This document shows, one piece after another, positions 1 to 5,943 of a stretch of DNA of 9,134 nt (position 1 is its first letter; each line of letters begins with the position of its first letter). Made by a program: the position numbers and the translations under genes. The stretch lies in the NCBI RefSeq assembly GCF_900104395.1, contig NZ_FMXX01000051.1, one strand, 5' to 3'. The notes below the pieces were generated by a model that made no database searches, was not told the origin of the DNA, and saw nothing but the letters and a program-made list of their open reading frames with translations. Source of the DNA: Fusobacterium_C necrophorum (GTDB taxonomy: Bacteria > Fusobacteriota > Fusobacteriia > Fusobacteriales > Fusobacteriaceae).

Positions 1-246
1 ATCATTATATTTTCTTTGAGCTTTATGCGCAGAGTATGTGTCGTAAAGAGATAAATCAGAGTTTTGTAATCGTTCTACCCAACCTCTTTTAATTTCTCTT
101 TGAATAGTTCTCCTAGAAACATCAATTAACTGAGCAATCTTAGTTTTAGAATACCCTAATTTAAAGTAAGCTTCAATTTTTCCTCTTTCAATGGAAGTTA
201 AATGTTTACCTTTTTCTCTTTTTATAGTATACTTTTGTTGAACCAT
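1..246 (-). CDS. IS30-family transposase, N-terminal part (partial)
   Basis: The 82 visible residues begin MVQQKYTIKREKGKHLTSIE and run off the left edge. They contain the helix-turn-helix typical of IS30-family transposases: a segment reading ERGKIEAYFKLGYSKTKIAQ followed by LIDVSRRTIQREIKRG, roughly residues 20-60. In this family that region binds the terminal inverted repeats, and the DDE catalytic domain follows further downstream, here off the window. The ATG at 246 is chosen because AAAAGGAGAT lies about 8 nt upstream. The visible part has no frameshift or stop, so this copy could be intact, but only about a quarter of the usual protein is seen. The family assignment is from recognisable motif order, not a search. 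Confidence 0.8.
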   Translation of the reverse strand, partial: MVQQKYTIKREKGKHLTSIERGKIEAYFKLGYSKTKIAQLIDVSRRTIQREIKRGWVERLQNSDLSLYDTYSAHKAQRKYND

Positions 247-325
247 AGTAGTTTATCTCCTTTTGATTGATCGGCAAATTAATCATATCATAGAAAACTA
301 CTTATGGTTCTTTTTATTTTATTTT

Positions 326-350
326 AGTGTGACACTTTATTTTACAACTT
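326..350. repeat. Candidate terminal inverted repeat of the IS30-type element
   Basis: The stretch reads GTGTGACACTTTATTTTACA and lies between the transposase start and unrelated flanking DNA. Its position fits an IS end. The mate is outside the window, so this is inference only. Confidence 0.3.
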
Positions 351-403
351 AAAAAGAGACTTTTACCACACTTTTTCCTTAAGCACTTATAGTCGAGCAA
401 ACT

Positions 404-480
404 TAGTTGTATAAATAAATGATCTTGATAAAAGTTCTTTTCCAAAAAAAAGAGAAGACAATGAGATTTTCCTACTAAAG
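404..480 (+). repeat. Relict ISL3 left end (degenerate third copy)
   Basis: From 405, AGTTGTATAAATAAATGATC resembles the ISL3 left terminal repeat at 488 (GGTTGTATAATAAATGGTGT). It is followed by an AAAAAAAGAGAAGACAATGA stretch and TTTTCCT, which match the internal left region of the element at 547-577. The similarity stops at about 480, right where the better-preserved element begins. It looks like the remains of an earlier ISL3 insertion, or an end duplicated and then decayed. It carries no coding sequence. Confidence 0.6.
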
Positions 481-487
481 TTTAAAT

Positions 488-512
488 GGTTGTATAATAA
501 ATGGTGTTGATG
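488..512 (+). repeat. ISL3 left inverted repeat (IRL)
   Basis: This 25-bp terminal repeat begins GGTTGTATAATAAATG and ends GTGTTGATG. The same 25 bases occur at 8718-8742 in the second element, which fixes the outer boundary of both copies. Confidence 0.85.
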
Positions 513-540
513 GGAAATTTTTTCTCTCGATACCATTTTT
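500..540 (+). terminator. Hairpin plus T-run inside the ISL3 left end
   Basis: AATGGTGTTGA (500-510) pairs with TCGATACCATT (527-537) through 11 positions, two of them G-U wobbles, with a T-run from 536. It sits between the element's edge and the transposase promoter, so it would stop transcription entering from outside without affecting the element's own promoter. The equivalent structure in the second copy is at 8730-8771. Confidence 0.6.
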
Positions 541-556
541 CTTTTTGCAAAAAAAG

Positions 557-585
557 TGGAGACAATGAAATTTTCCTGTTAAAAT
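557..585 (+). promoter_or_regulatory. Transposase promoter (ISL3 copy 1)
   Basis: A weak -35 TGGAGA at 557-562 and a -10 TAAAAT at 580-585 are separated by 17 nt. The block is conserved in the second copy at 8783-8811. The start codon lies about 37 nt downstream of the -10. Confidence 0.5.
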
Positions 586-621
586 GTAATCGCTAAACAT
601 AATCCAAAAGGAGTGATTTCA

Positions 622-1888
622 TTGTCTCATTCAGATTCTATCAAAGTTCTTTTCGATTTACAAGACCCTAATTTACATTTTTCAGAGGATGATATTCAAA
701 AAATTCAAAAAAAACAGATCTACTCAAAAATTTTACACGCCACTTTAACCAAAGATACTTGCGCTTGTCCTCATTGTAATTCTTTGAACACAGTAAAAAA
801 TGGCTTTAAAACTTCTATGGTACGATGTATCCCGTTCCAAGAATATTCTATAGAGAGTGCCTTAAAAAAACAAAGATTTCTTTGTAGAAAATGTGGACAT
901 TCTTCTCTGTTAGAGTCTTCTATTGTAAAGAAATATGAGTCTATTTCTCGAACATTAAAACTTTCTGTTTTAAAAGATTTACAGAAAAATCTTTTCTTAT
1001 CTTGGATTGCAAAGCGACACCATATTTCGATTCCTACTGTTCAAAGAATTTTAAAACAGGGCTATGTTTCTTACAAAATCTCCAAAAAATCTTTGCCTAA
1101 AGTGCTTTGCTTTGATGAATTTCAATCGACAAAAGATAGTGATGGTGCCATGTCTTTTTTATTTATGGATGGAGAATCTCATAAAATATTGGATATTGTT
1201 GAAAATCGAAAATTACCTGCGCTAGAAGACTACTTTTCAAGATTCTCCTATCCGGTACGATGTCAAGTGGAGTATATTGTCATGGATATGTATTCCCCTT
1301 ATATTCAACTTGCAAAACGATATTTTCCAAAAGCAAAGATTGTATTAGACCCTTTTCATATTGTACAACTAGTGAATCCAAACTCGAATTCGCGGAATGA
1401 ATCAAAAGAAAACAAGAAATCCAAAATTATATCGTATGCTAAAAGGAGATTGGAAACTCTATTTACAAGATTTTTTAACGTTATCGGAAGAAAGGAAATA
1501 TTGTCGTTCCTTACAACGAATCCTTTCTCCGAGTGAGAAAGTAGACTATGTAATGTCTCAAAAAGAAAACTTGCGACAAGATTACTATTTTTACCAAGAT
1601 ATTCTATATGCTATCAAAAGAAAAAAGTTTTCTCTTTTGGAGTCATATTTAGAAAAATAGAAGAAAAAAATAAGTCCTCATATGCAAACAGCTTGGAAAG
1701 CACTTCGAAAATACAGAAAATACATTCAAAATACTTTAGAAACCACTTACACCAATGAACCTTTAGGAGGAATGAATAATTTTATCAAATCCGTGAAACG
1801 AGTTGCATTTGGCTTCCGAAGATTTTCTCATTTTCGACAGAGAATTTTAATAATCCAAGGAATTGCGCAAATCAACCCAAATTTTTAA
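622..1888 (+). pseudogene. ISL3-family transposase, broken by frameshift, stop codon and active-site loss
   Basis: The start is taken as TTG at 622, 8 nt after AAAGGAG. The upstream in-frame GTG at 613 overlaps that Shine-Dalgarno site. The N-terminus has a zinc ribbon (CPHC near residue 50, then a CRKC pair) and an HTH (SIPTVQRIL). The DDE domain follows with Asp in CFDEF (about residue 165) and in VMDMY (about 222), then DPFHIVQLVN. Right after that motif, near 1378, the frame shifts. The expected NQTRI motif continues in another frame (QTRIRGMNQ), which fits loss of about 11 nt. A TAG at 1658-1660 interrupts the second part, which resumes through MQTAWKALRKYRKYI to the stop at 1888. The terminal N-G-P-x-E-G-x-N signature reads NEPLGGMNN, so the codon for the catalytic Glu (1766-1768) is GGA. 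No active enzyme can result. Confidence 0.9.
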
Positions 1889-1920
1889 ACAATCTTTTTA
1901 TATTTCATAACGATTTATTT

Positions 1921-1941
1921 AGAATGCTTGCATTCTTTTTT
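1921..1941 (+). terminator. Small intrinsic terminator after the transposase
   Basis: AGAATG (1921-1926) and CATTCT (1931-1936) form a 6-bp stem with loop CTTG, followed by six T. It lies 33 bp after the transposase stop and would limit antisense transcription into the regulator gene beyond the element. Confidence 0.5.
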
Positions 1942-2052
1942 GTGCTACTCAAAAAGAAAAGACGATTTTATGTTTTAACATAGAAAAAAGGATTTTAAAG
2001 ATTCTATTTCTAAAATCTCTAAAACCCTCTTGAAAATTTCATATTCTATCTT

Positions 2053-2077
2053 CATCAACACGATTTGACAAAGAACC
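2053..2077 (-). repeat. ISL3 right inverted repeat (IRR)
   Basis: Read on the minus strand this begins GGTTCTTTGTCAAATCG and ends GTGTTGATG. It matches the left repeat at 19 of 25 positions. I recall GGTTCTTTGTCAAAT-type ends as common in ISL3 elements of Firmicutes, so this end looks closer to the family consensus than the left one. Confidence 0.8.
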
Positions 2078-2085
2078 AAATTTTT

Positions 2086-2796
2086 TTATATTTCTTCCTC
2101 TTCCACATCCCGCAAAGCTTCTGAAACAAATTGCATATGCTCCTGCATACGTTTTCTGATTTCTCCTGCATCGCCTAGCCGAATTGCCTCTAAAATTCTA
2201 CGATGTTGCATACTGACCTGATCAATACATTCATGAAACAAAATCTTTTCTCTTGCACTTTTAATAATGTGCTGAATGATGTAGGAAGCTGAACTTAAAA
2301 TGATGATCATCAAGGAATTTCCCGACATTTCAGCAATTTTATCATGGAAATTCTTATCATATTCACTTTTTTCCTCTTCGCTTCCTTCTCCCTCTAACAG
2401 ATCACAATATTTTTCCAATTCCTGAATATCTTGTTCCGTCCATCTGGAAGCGCTGTGAACTATGGATTCGATTTCCAAAATTTCTCGGAGTTGCAAAGCT
2501 TCTTTCAGTTTACAGCCATTCATAAAATACATAAATGTCATCAACATACACAGACTATCTTGAAAATCCCCTTGTATATAGGTTCCCTCTCCTTGTACAG
2601 AGACAACAACCCCTAAAATATCTAAAGAACGTAACGCCTCTCTCACACTGGAACGAGAAACTCCCAATTGTGTTGACAATTCCCTTTCTGACGGAAGTTT
2701 ATCCCCCACTCTCAACTTTCCTCTCAGAATGTTCTCTTTGATTTGTTCCATAATTCGAGATGAAATTTTACGATTCTCAATCGGCTTAAATACCAT
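2086..2796 (-). CDS. GntR-family transcriptional regulator, FadR subfamily (FCD domain)
   Basis: A 236-residue DNA-binding regulator. Residues about 10-75 form the GntR winged helix: GDKLPSERELSTQLGVSRSS, then VREALRSLDILGVV and the wing GEGTYI. The rest is an all-helical FCD effector domain with the metal-ligand pattern Asp and His in YDKNFHDKI, His in QHRRILEAI and His in EHMQFV. In this subfamily the domain binds small organic acids, often with a metal ion, and releases operator DNA. The start at 2796 (MVFKPIENRK) follows AGGGGAG by 4 nt. A longer reading frame reaches 2877, but a strong promoter covers 2849-2877, so that start would be untranscribed. The protein ends in an acidic tail. 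No metabolic operon is adjacent, so the ligand is unknown. An ISL3 end lies 8 bp past the stop, and I see no terminator. Confidence 0.9.
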   Translation of the reverse strand: MVFKPIENRKISSRIMEQIKENILRGKLRVGDKLPSERELSTQLGVSRSSVREALRSLDILGVVVSVQGEGTYIQGDFQDSLCMLMTFMYFMNGCKLKEALQLREILEIESIVHSASRWTEQDIQELEKYCDLLEGEGSEEEKSEYDKNFHDKIAEMSGNSLMIIILSSASYIIQHIIKSAREKILFHECIDQVSMQHRRILEAIRLGDAGEIRKRMQEHMQFVSEALRDVEEEEI

Positions 2797-2848
2797 TTTT
2801 CTCCCCTCGTTTTCCTCATTTTCATCTTTTCTCAACCTCTTAATTCTC

Positions 2849-2877
2849 ATCATATCAAAATTTTTTGTTTTTTTCAA
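2849..2877 (-). promoter_or_regulatory. Promoter of the first GntR regulator
   Basis: On the minus strand, TTGAAA (2872-2877) and TATGAT (2849-2854) are separated by exactly 17 nt of A/T-rich spacer. Transcription would begin near 2842, giving a leader of about 45 nt to the ATG at 2796. Confidence 0.75.
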
Positions 2878-2913
2878 GAACTAAGAATTTTATTTTTCCA
2901 TGCAAGATACTCA

Positions 2914-2947
2914 GGTTCTCACAACGAAAACCACAAGTGTTCTTGTG
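2914..2947. promoter_or_regulatory. Two adjacent dyads, possible operator
   Basis: CACAAG-TGTT-CTTGTG at 2932-2947 is a perfect 6-bp inverted repeat. Next to it, GGTTCTC-ACAAC-GAAAACC at 2914-2932 is an imperfect one. They lie between the two regulator genes, about 40-70 bp upstream of the -35 of the first. They could be an operator, or a weak terminator for the second regulator. Neither matches a FadR-type operator I can recall. Confidence 0.3.
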
Positions 2948-3004
2948 CTATAGAATAAAAAATAGAAATTTCGAAAAAGGAGCTGAAAAAAAGCATTTTT
3001 TGAA

Positions 3005-3688
3005 TTAACTGTTTCGATAATCATTGATATACTTGAAATGCAAAGCCAGACCTCTCATCCCTTTTTCCAAATTTCCCTCAACAACTCCCTTAACGATCAG
3101 TTCATGAGCCTCGTATAAAAAATCTTCCGTTTTCATGGAATTCAAAATTTTTCCTCTCATCGTAGGAATATAAAAATCCATAATTTGTGTCAATGCAATA
3201 AAATTTACGAGCATATATTTATTTCGACTCGCTTCTATCAATAAGTAATGGATCGCCTTATCATGACGAATCCGAACTTCTTCGGACTCCGCTTCTTCCA
3301 AAGCTTGCAAGTGGTATTTCATTCTTTCCTTTTCCTCTTCCGTTGCATGAAATACAGCTAAATTCATAGCTCCATATTCCAATCCATGTCGAAATTGTGT
3401 CACTTGCTCCATTTCCATATCACGCAAAGTGTACATCATAGACAATACTTCTGTCAAAGTATTTTCAAACTTTCCTACAATATAGTTGCCTGCCCCCTGT
3501 TGACTGCACAACACTCCCATTCTTTCCAAAATACGTAAGCCCTCCCGAACGGAATTTCTGCTAATTCCTAATTGAACTGCCAATTCTCTTTCGGAAAGAA
3601 GTTTATCTCCTATCTTAAATTCCTTTTTCAAAATATGATTTCTAACATATTCAATTACCTTTTCGTAAGATTTCTCTGTTGAAACCAT
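3005..3688 (-). CDS. GntR-family transcriptional regulator, FadR subfamily (FCD domain), second copy
   Basis: A 227-residue regulator with the same architecture as its downstream neighbour. The N-terminal winged helix carries GDKLLSERELAVQLGISRNS, then VREGLRILERMGVL and the wing GAGNYI, ending by about residue 70. The FCD domain has Asp and His in HDKAIHYLL, His in EAHELIV and His in ALHFKYI, the usual metal ligands. The ATG at 3688 follows GAGGGGG by about 5 nt. The two regulators are clearly paralogous but well diverged, so they probably see different ligands. The gene begins 23 bp after the terminator of the rplT operon, which leaves no room for a promoter outside that hairpin. It may depend on readthrough or on a promoter overlapping the end of rplT. 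Confidence 0.9.
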   Translation of the reverse strand: MVSTEKSYEKVIEYVRNHILKKEFKIGDKLLSERELAVQLGISRNSVREGLRILERMGVLCSQQGAGNYIVGKFENTLTEVLSMMYTLRDMEMEQVTQFRHGLEYGAMNLAVFHATEEEKERMKYHLQALEEAESEEVRIRHDKAIHYLLIEASRNKYMLVNFIALTQIMDFYIPTMRGKILNSMKTEDFLYEAHELIVKGVVEGNLEKGMRGLALHFKYINDYRNS

Positions 3689-3710
3689 GTTTTCCCCCTC
3701 TTCCTACATG

Positions 3711-3744
3711 AAAAAAATGCTAAGAGCCATAAACCCTTAGCATT
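3711..3744 (-). terminator. Intrinsic terminator of the infC-rpmI-rplT operon
   Basis: On the minus strand AATGCTAAG (3736-3744) pairs with CTTAGCATT (3716-3724) over 9 bp with an 11-nt loop, followed by seven T including the stem end. It begins about 14 bp after the rplT stop codon. Confidence 0.85.
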
Positions 3745-3757
3745 ATCCTCTGTTAAA

Positions 3758-4108
3758 TTATCTAGCTGCCTTTGCAGTTTCTGCTAATTTTGCAAATTCT
3801 GCCGCATTGTTTAAAGCCAAATCTGCTAATACTTTTCTATCCAATTCAATTCCGGCTTTCTTTAATCCATTCATGAATACGGAATAAGTCAATCCATTTA
3901 ATCTTGCTGCGGAATTAATTCTTGTAATCCATAATTGTCTCATTCTTCTTTTGTTCACTTTTCTATCTCTTGTAGAATAAGCCATTGCTTTCATCGTAGC
4001 TTGTTTTGCTTGCTTGAAAGCGTCTCCTGATGCTCCTCTAAATCCTTTTGCAGCCTTTAATATTTTTTTATGTCTTCTTCGTCTTACGATTCCAGTTTTT
4101 ACTCTCAT
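3758..4108 (-). CDS. rplT: 50S ribosomal protein L20
   Basis: A 116-residue basic protein beginning MRVKTGIVRRRRHKKILKAA. It shows the L20 hallmarks: the KGFRGASGDAFKQAKQ segment, RDRKVNKRRMRQLWITRINS, then NGLTYSVFMNGLKKAGIELD and RKVLADLAL. L20 binds 23S rRNA early in assembly of the large subunit. In Bacillus subtilis and E. coli it also represses its own operon by binding mRNA, which fits the structured leader upstream of infC here. Its length matches the family (about 115-120). It starts 17 bp after the rpmI stop with GGGAGGG upstream and is the last gene of the operon. Confidence 0.98.
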   Translation of the reverse strand: MRVKTGIVRRRRHKKILKAAKGFRGASGDAFKQAKQATMKAMAYSTRDRKVNKRRMRQLWITRINSAARLNGLTYSVFMNGLKKAGIELDRKVLADLALNNAAEFAKLAETAKAAR

Positions 4109-4125
4109 TTCTTTCCCTCCCTAAC

Positions 4126-4332
4126 TTATCTTCCTACACCGTATGGTAGTAATCCTTGCATATGTCTTTTTAAAGTTTCGCTAACCACTAGATCTTTCTT
4201 TAGAGAGTTCTTTCTCTTTCTATCTTTCTTTGTTAAGATATGACTTTTTCCGGAATGTTTTACGATGAACTTTCCTGTTCCGGTTACTTTAATTCTTTTT
4301 TTTGCTCCTCTATGAGTCTTCATCTTTGGCAT
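4126..4332 (-). CDS. rpmI: 50S ribosomal protein L35
   Basis: A 68-residue highly basic protein beginning MPKMKTHRGAKKRIKVTGTG, with the conserved HSGKSHILTKKDRKRK block and the C-terminal LLPYGVGR. These are L35 family features and the length is normal (about 65). It is a structural protein of the large ribosomal subunit. It lies between infC (43 bp upstream) and rplT, the usual bacterial gene order, and is preceded by AAGGAGGG 8 nt before the ATG. Confidence 0.98.
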   Translation of the reverse strand: MPKMKTHRGAKKRIKVTGTGKFIVKHSGKSHILTKKDRKRKNSLKKDLVVSETLKRHMQGLLPYGVGR

Positions 4333-4375
4333 AACGTTCGCCCTCCTTATATTTTATCTATATATGATTTCTTTA

Positions 4376-4888
4376 TTACTTTTTCTTCGGGGTTAAAATA
4401 ATATGCTTTTGCTTTTCCGCATATTTTTTATCCACATCCGCACTCGCCGAAAACTTCTCTGCAATCTCATCCAGAGTTCCCACTCCCAAGCTTGCATGCA
4501 TTTTTTCTCTTCCAAACAATACTAAGGTTACTTTTACTTTGTTGTCTTTTTCCAAGAATTTTTGAATTTGATTGACTTTGGTATCCAAATCATGTACATC
4601 AATTCTTGCCGTTACCTTAACTTCCTTGATGATGGTTTGCTTTTGATTTTTCTTGGCTTCTTTTGCCTTTCGTTCTTGTTCATAACGATATTTTCCAAAG
4701 TTCATAATTTTACAGACAGGCGGTTTTGCATTTGCCGCAATCTCCACAAGATCCAAATCCTGAGCGGCTGCAATTTCCAACGCTTCCGTCGCAGACATCA
4801 CTCCCAATTGTTCTCCGTCTGCTCCAATAATTCGGAATTCCTTTCCTCGTATTTTGTCATTAATTCTCATTTTTTCAGAAATATTCAT
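4376..4888 (-). CDS. infC: Translation initiation factor IF-3
   Basis: A 170-residue protein that binds the 30S subunit, checks start-codon pairing and prevents premature joining of the 50S subunit. The N-domain has RINDKIRGKEFRIIGADGEQ, then EALEIAAAQDLDLVEIAANA and KPPVCKIMNFGKYRYEQERK, which is the IF3 signature. A lysine-rich linker follows, then the C-domain with KVNQIQKFLEKDNKVKVTLV and GRE. The ATG at 4888 is the first start but sits only 3 nt from GGAGG. An in-frame ATT two codons later (4880-4882) sits 9 nt away, and non-canonical ATT starts are known for infC in E. coli. The gene has its own promoter at 5045-5073 and an attenuator-like leader, and it heads the infC-rpmI-rplT operon. 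Confidence 0.97.
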   Translation of the reverse strand: MNISEKMRINDKIRGKEFRIIGADGEQLGVMSATEALEIAAAQDLDLVEIAANAKPPVCKIMNFGKYRYEQERKAKEAKKNQKQTIIKEVKVTARIDVHDLDTKVNQIQKFLEKDNKVKVTLVLFGREKMHASLGVGTLDEIAEKFSASADVDKKYAEKQKHIILTPKKK

Positions 4889-5038
4889 ACACCTCCATGA
4901 TAAAAATAAAAACAGGTATCACTACCTGTTTCTTATCATCTCTAGTCCATGTCATACTATCACTATCCCGATAACCTTGTGTAAACTCTAGGGTCCAGAA
5001 GGTGAGAAACAGGTCGTTTCTACTTAAAATTATTTTAC
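4889..5038 (-). ncRNA. infC operon leader, L20-leader-like attenuator
   Basis: About 150 nt of untranslated RNA lies between the predicted transcription start and the infC start codon. Its early part holds ACCTGTTTCT (5005-5014 on the minus strand), perfectly complementary over 10 nt to AGAAACAGGT (4924-4933), the upstream arm of the terminator hairpin. The two structures exclude each other: pairing with the early segment frees the 3' arm and lets transcription enter infC, while the hairpin stops it. L20 controls its operon through such a leader in Bacillus subtilis. I did not recognise the exact Rfam consensus, so the class is inferred from position and structure. No T-box motif is present. 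Confidence 0.6.
4900..4931 (-). terminator. Leader terminator upstream of infC
   Basis: On the minus strand AAACAGGTA (4923-4931) and TACCTGTTT (4910-4918) pair over 9 bp with the tetraloop GTGA, followed by TTATTTTTA. It ends only about 12 nt before the infC start codon and overlaps nothing coding, so it is an attenuator rather than an end-of-gene terminator. Confidence 0.75.
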
Positions 5039-5044
5039 TGTGTA

Positions 5045-5073
5045 AGTATAACATAAAATTCTTTTTATTGCAA
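5045..5073 (-). promoter_or_regulatory. Promoter of the infC operon
   Basis: On the minus strand TTGCAA (5068-5073) and TATACT (5045-5050) are 17 nt apart. The start site would fall near 5038. The promoter begins 11 bp after the stop codon of the upstream gene, with no terminator between, so readthrough from that gene would also pass through the leader attenuator. Confidence 0.8.
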
Positions 5074-5084
5074 GGTTTTATTTT

Positions 5085-5795
5085 TTATTCTTCCTCTTCC
5101 TCGATTTCTTCGTGTTCTTCTTCTGTTTCTTTTGGAATTTCCTGTCCGAACATCCATTCGATTTGTCTTCGAATTCCTGTTAAATCAAAAATTTCTCCTC
5201 GAATTTCAATCTTATCATTCTCTGGAAATGGTACAAATCCTTCCTCAATTTCTGCATTTGGATCCAGGAAGAGTTGAAAATGAATTGGCTCTAAGCTTTC
5301 ATCTTGGACATATTTTACCGGCTTATAATCCGTTTTTACCATTTTTATCACATTTTCCGTCGCCAAAATTTTTTGAATTTCTTCTTCTGTCCATTTTCTT
5401 TTCGGAGGATAATCCGCCATAAATAATTCTTCTGTGGCAATAAAATTTACCTTATCTTCTGCCACTTTTTCTAAAATATCAACGGTATACAACCCTCTTT
5501 CTGCCACCAAGAAATTTGATAAATTTACGATTTTCCGTCCATTTCCAAAAGCATCCGGTATGACTCCAAATTCTCCTTGACTGATTAAAGTATCATCCGG
5601 AGCATTAATTCGAATTTCAAAAACCGTAGGTTTATCCATTTTTTCGAAAGAAAAAATCAAAGCAATATTGGAAAATGGATAAGGAAACACCGGTTGAATC
5701 ACATTATCAAAAATTCCTAAGGCATCAATGGCTCCTTGTACATATTGATTTGGAACTGCCTGAAAAGCCGTTTCCACACTTTTTACTCGTAACAT
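5085..5795 (-). CDS. Protein of unknown function with acidic C-terminal tail
   Basis: A 236-residue soluble protein with no signal peptide or membrane segment. Residues about 1-120 look like one beta-rich domain (ALIFSFEKMDKPTVFEIRIN, then DTLISQGEF and LVAERGLYTVDILEKV). This recalls DUF6941-like proteins, but I cannot confirm it. A second part is charged and holds WTEEEIQKIL and GEIFDLTGIRRQIEWMFGQE. The last 16 residues are almost all Glu. The start at 5795 (MLRVKSVETA) follows AAAGGAG by 7 nt. The longer frame to 5828 would begin at the transcription start of the extended -10 promoter at 5833-5841, so it is rejected. It diverges from the operon at 5944 and runs toward infC. Confidence 0.85.
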   Translation of the reverse strand: MLRVKSVETAFQAVPNQYVQGAIDALGIFDNVIQPVFPYPFSNIALIFSFEKMDKPTVFEIRINAPDDTLISQGEFGVIPDAFGNGRKIVNLSNFLVAERGLYTVDILEKVAEDKVNFIATEELFMADYPPKRKWTEEEIQKILATENVIKMVKTDYKPVKYVQDESLEPIHFQLFLDPNAEIEEGFVPFPENDKIEIRGEIFDLTGIRRQIEWMFGQEIPKETEEEHEEIEEEEE

Positions 5796-5832
5796 ATGAA
5801 TTCTCCTTTTTTTATTTTTCATAATCATTTTT

Positions 5833-5841
5833 ATTATATCA
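5833..5841 (-). promoter_or_regulatory. Extended -10 promoter of the unknown minus-strand gene
   Basis: The minus strand reads TGATATAAT, an extended -10 with a consensus hexamer at 5833-5838. The -35 region 17 nt away is poor (TAGGAA), which is usual with an extended -10. Transcription would start near 5826, about 31 nt before the ATG at 5795. Confidence 0.6.
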
Positions 5842-5878
5842 CAAAGATTTTTTCTTTCCTAGTAAAAATATCTTAGAC

Positions 5879-5907
5879 TTGACTTTCCTAACATTTCCCG
5901 TTAAAAT
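5879..5907 (+). promoter_or_regulatory. Promoter of the DUF1275 operon
   Basis: TTGACT (5879-5884) and TAAAAT (5902-5907) are exactly 17 nt apart. The start codon follows about 37 nt after the -10, with AGGAGG at 5931-5936. Confidence 0.75.
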
Positions 5908-5943
5908 AGAACGAAATAGAGACATAGAACAGGAGGTATGCCA

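Larger units (their letters stand above)
1..350 (-). mobile_element. IS30-family insertion sequence, right-edge fragment
   Basis: This is the promoter-proximal end of an insertion element whose transposase reads leftward out of the window. The element type comes from the transposase N-terminus. The outer boundary is a guess: the stretch around 326-350 (GTGTGACACTTTATTTTACA) lies about 80 bp upstream of the transposase start, where a terminal inverted repeat would be expected. The other end is outside the window, so the repeat cannot be confirmed. Confidence 0.6.
488..2077 (+). mobile_element. ISL3-family insertion sequence, complete but inactive
   Basis: The element is bounded by 25-bp imperfect inverted repeats at 488-512 and 2053-2077, which match at 19 of 25 positions when one is reverse-complemented. 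The outer four bases GGTT and the inner nine GTGTTGATG are identical. Inside are a hairpin with a T-run, a transposase promoter, a broken ISL3 transposase and a small terminator. The 8 bp outside each end (GTTTAAAT on the left, AAATTTTT on the right) do not match, so no target duplication is visible. This suggests age or recombination. The right end lies 8 bp beyond the stop codon of the neighbouring regulator gene on the opposite strand. At about 1.59 kb it is close to a typical ISL3 size. Confidence 0.85.

Noticed and set aside
1397..1660. A separate small gene inside ISL3 copy 1.
   Set aside because: Its residues continue the transposase (QTRIR, then the helical segment) after a frameshift, so it is a fragment of the same broken gene.
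480..2085. Target-site duplication around ISL3 copy 1.
   Set aside because: The 8 bp outside each end (GTTTAAAT and AAATTTTT) do not match.
2797..2877. An N-terminal extension of the first GntR regulator starting at 2877.
   Set aside because: A TTGAAA-17-TATGAT promoter covers the start, there is no ribosome binding site, and the extension is a charged sequence atypical of the family.
4889..5038. A T-box or other tRNA-sensing leader before infC.
   Set aside because: No AGGGTGG-type T-box sequence is present, and the downstream genes are not aminoacyl-tRNA or amino acid genes.
5796..5828. A longer start for the unknown minus-strand gene.
   Set aside because: The extended -10 at 5833-5841 places transcription start at about 5826, and the ATG at 5795 has the better ribosome binding site.
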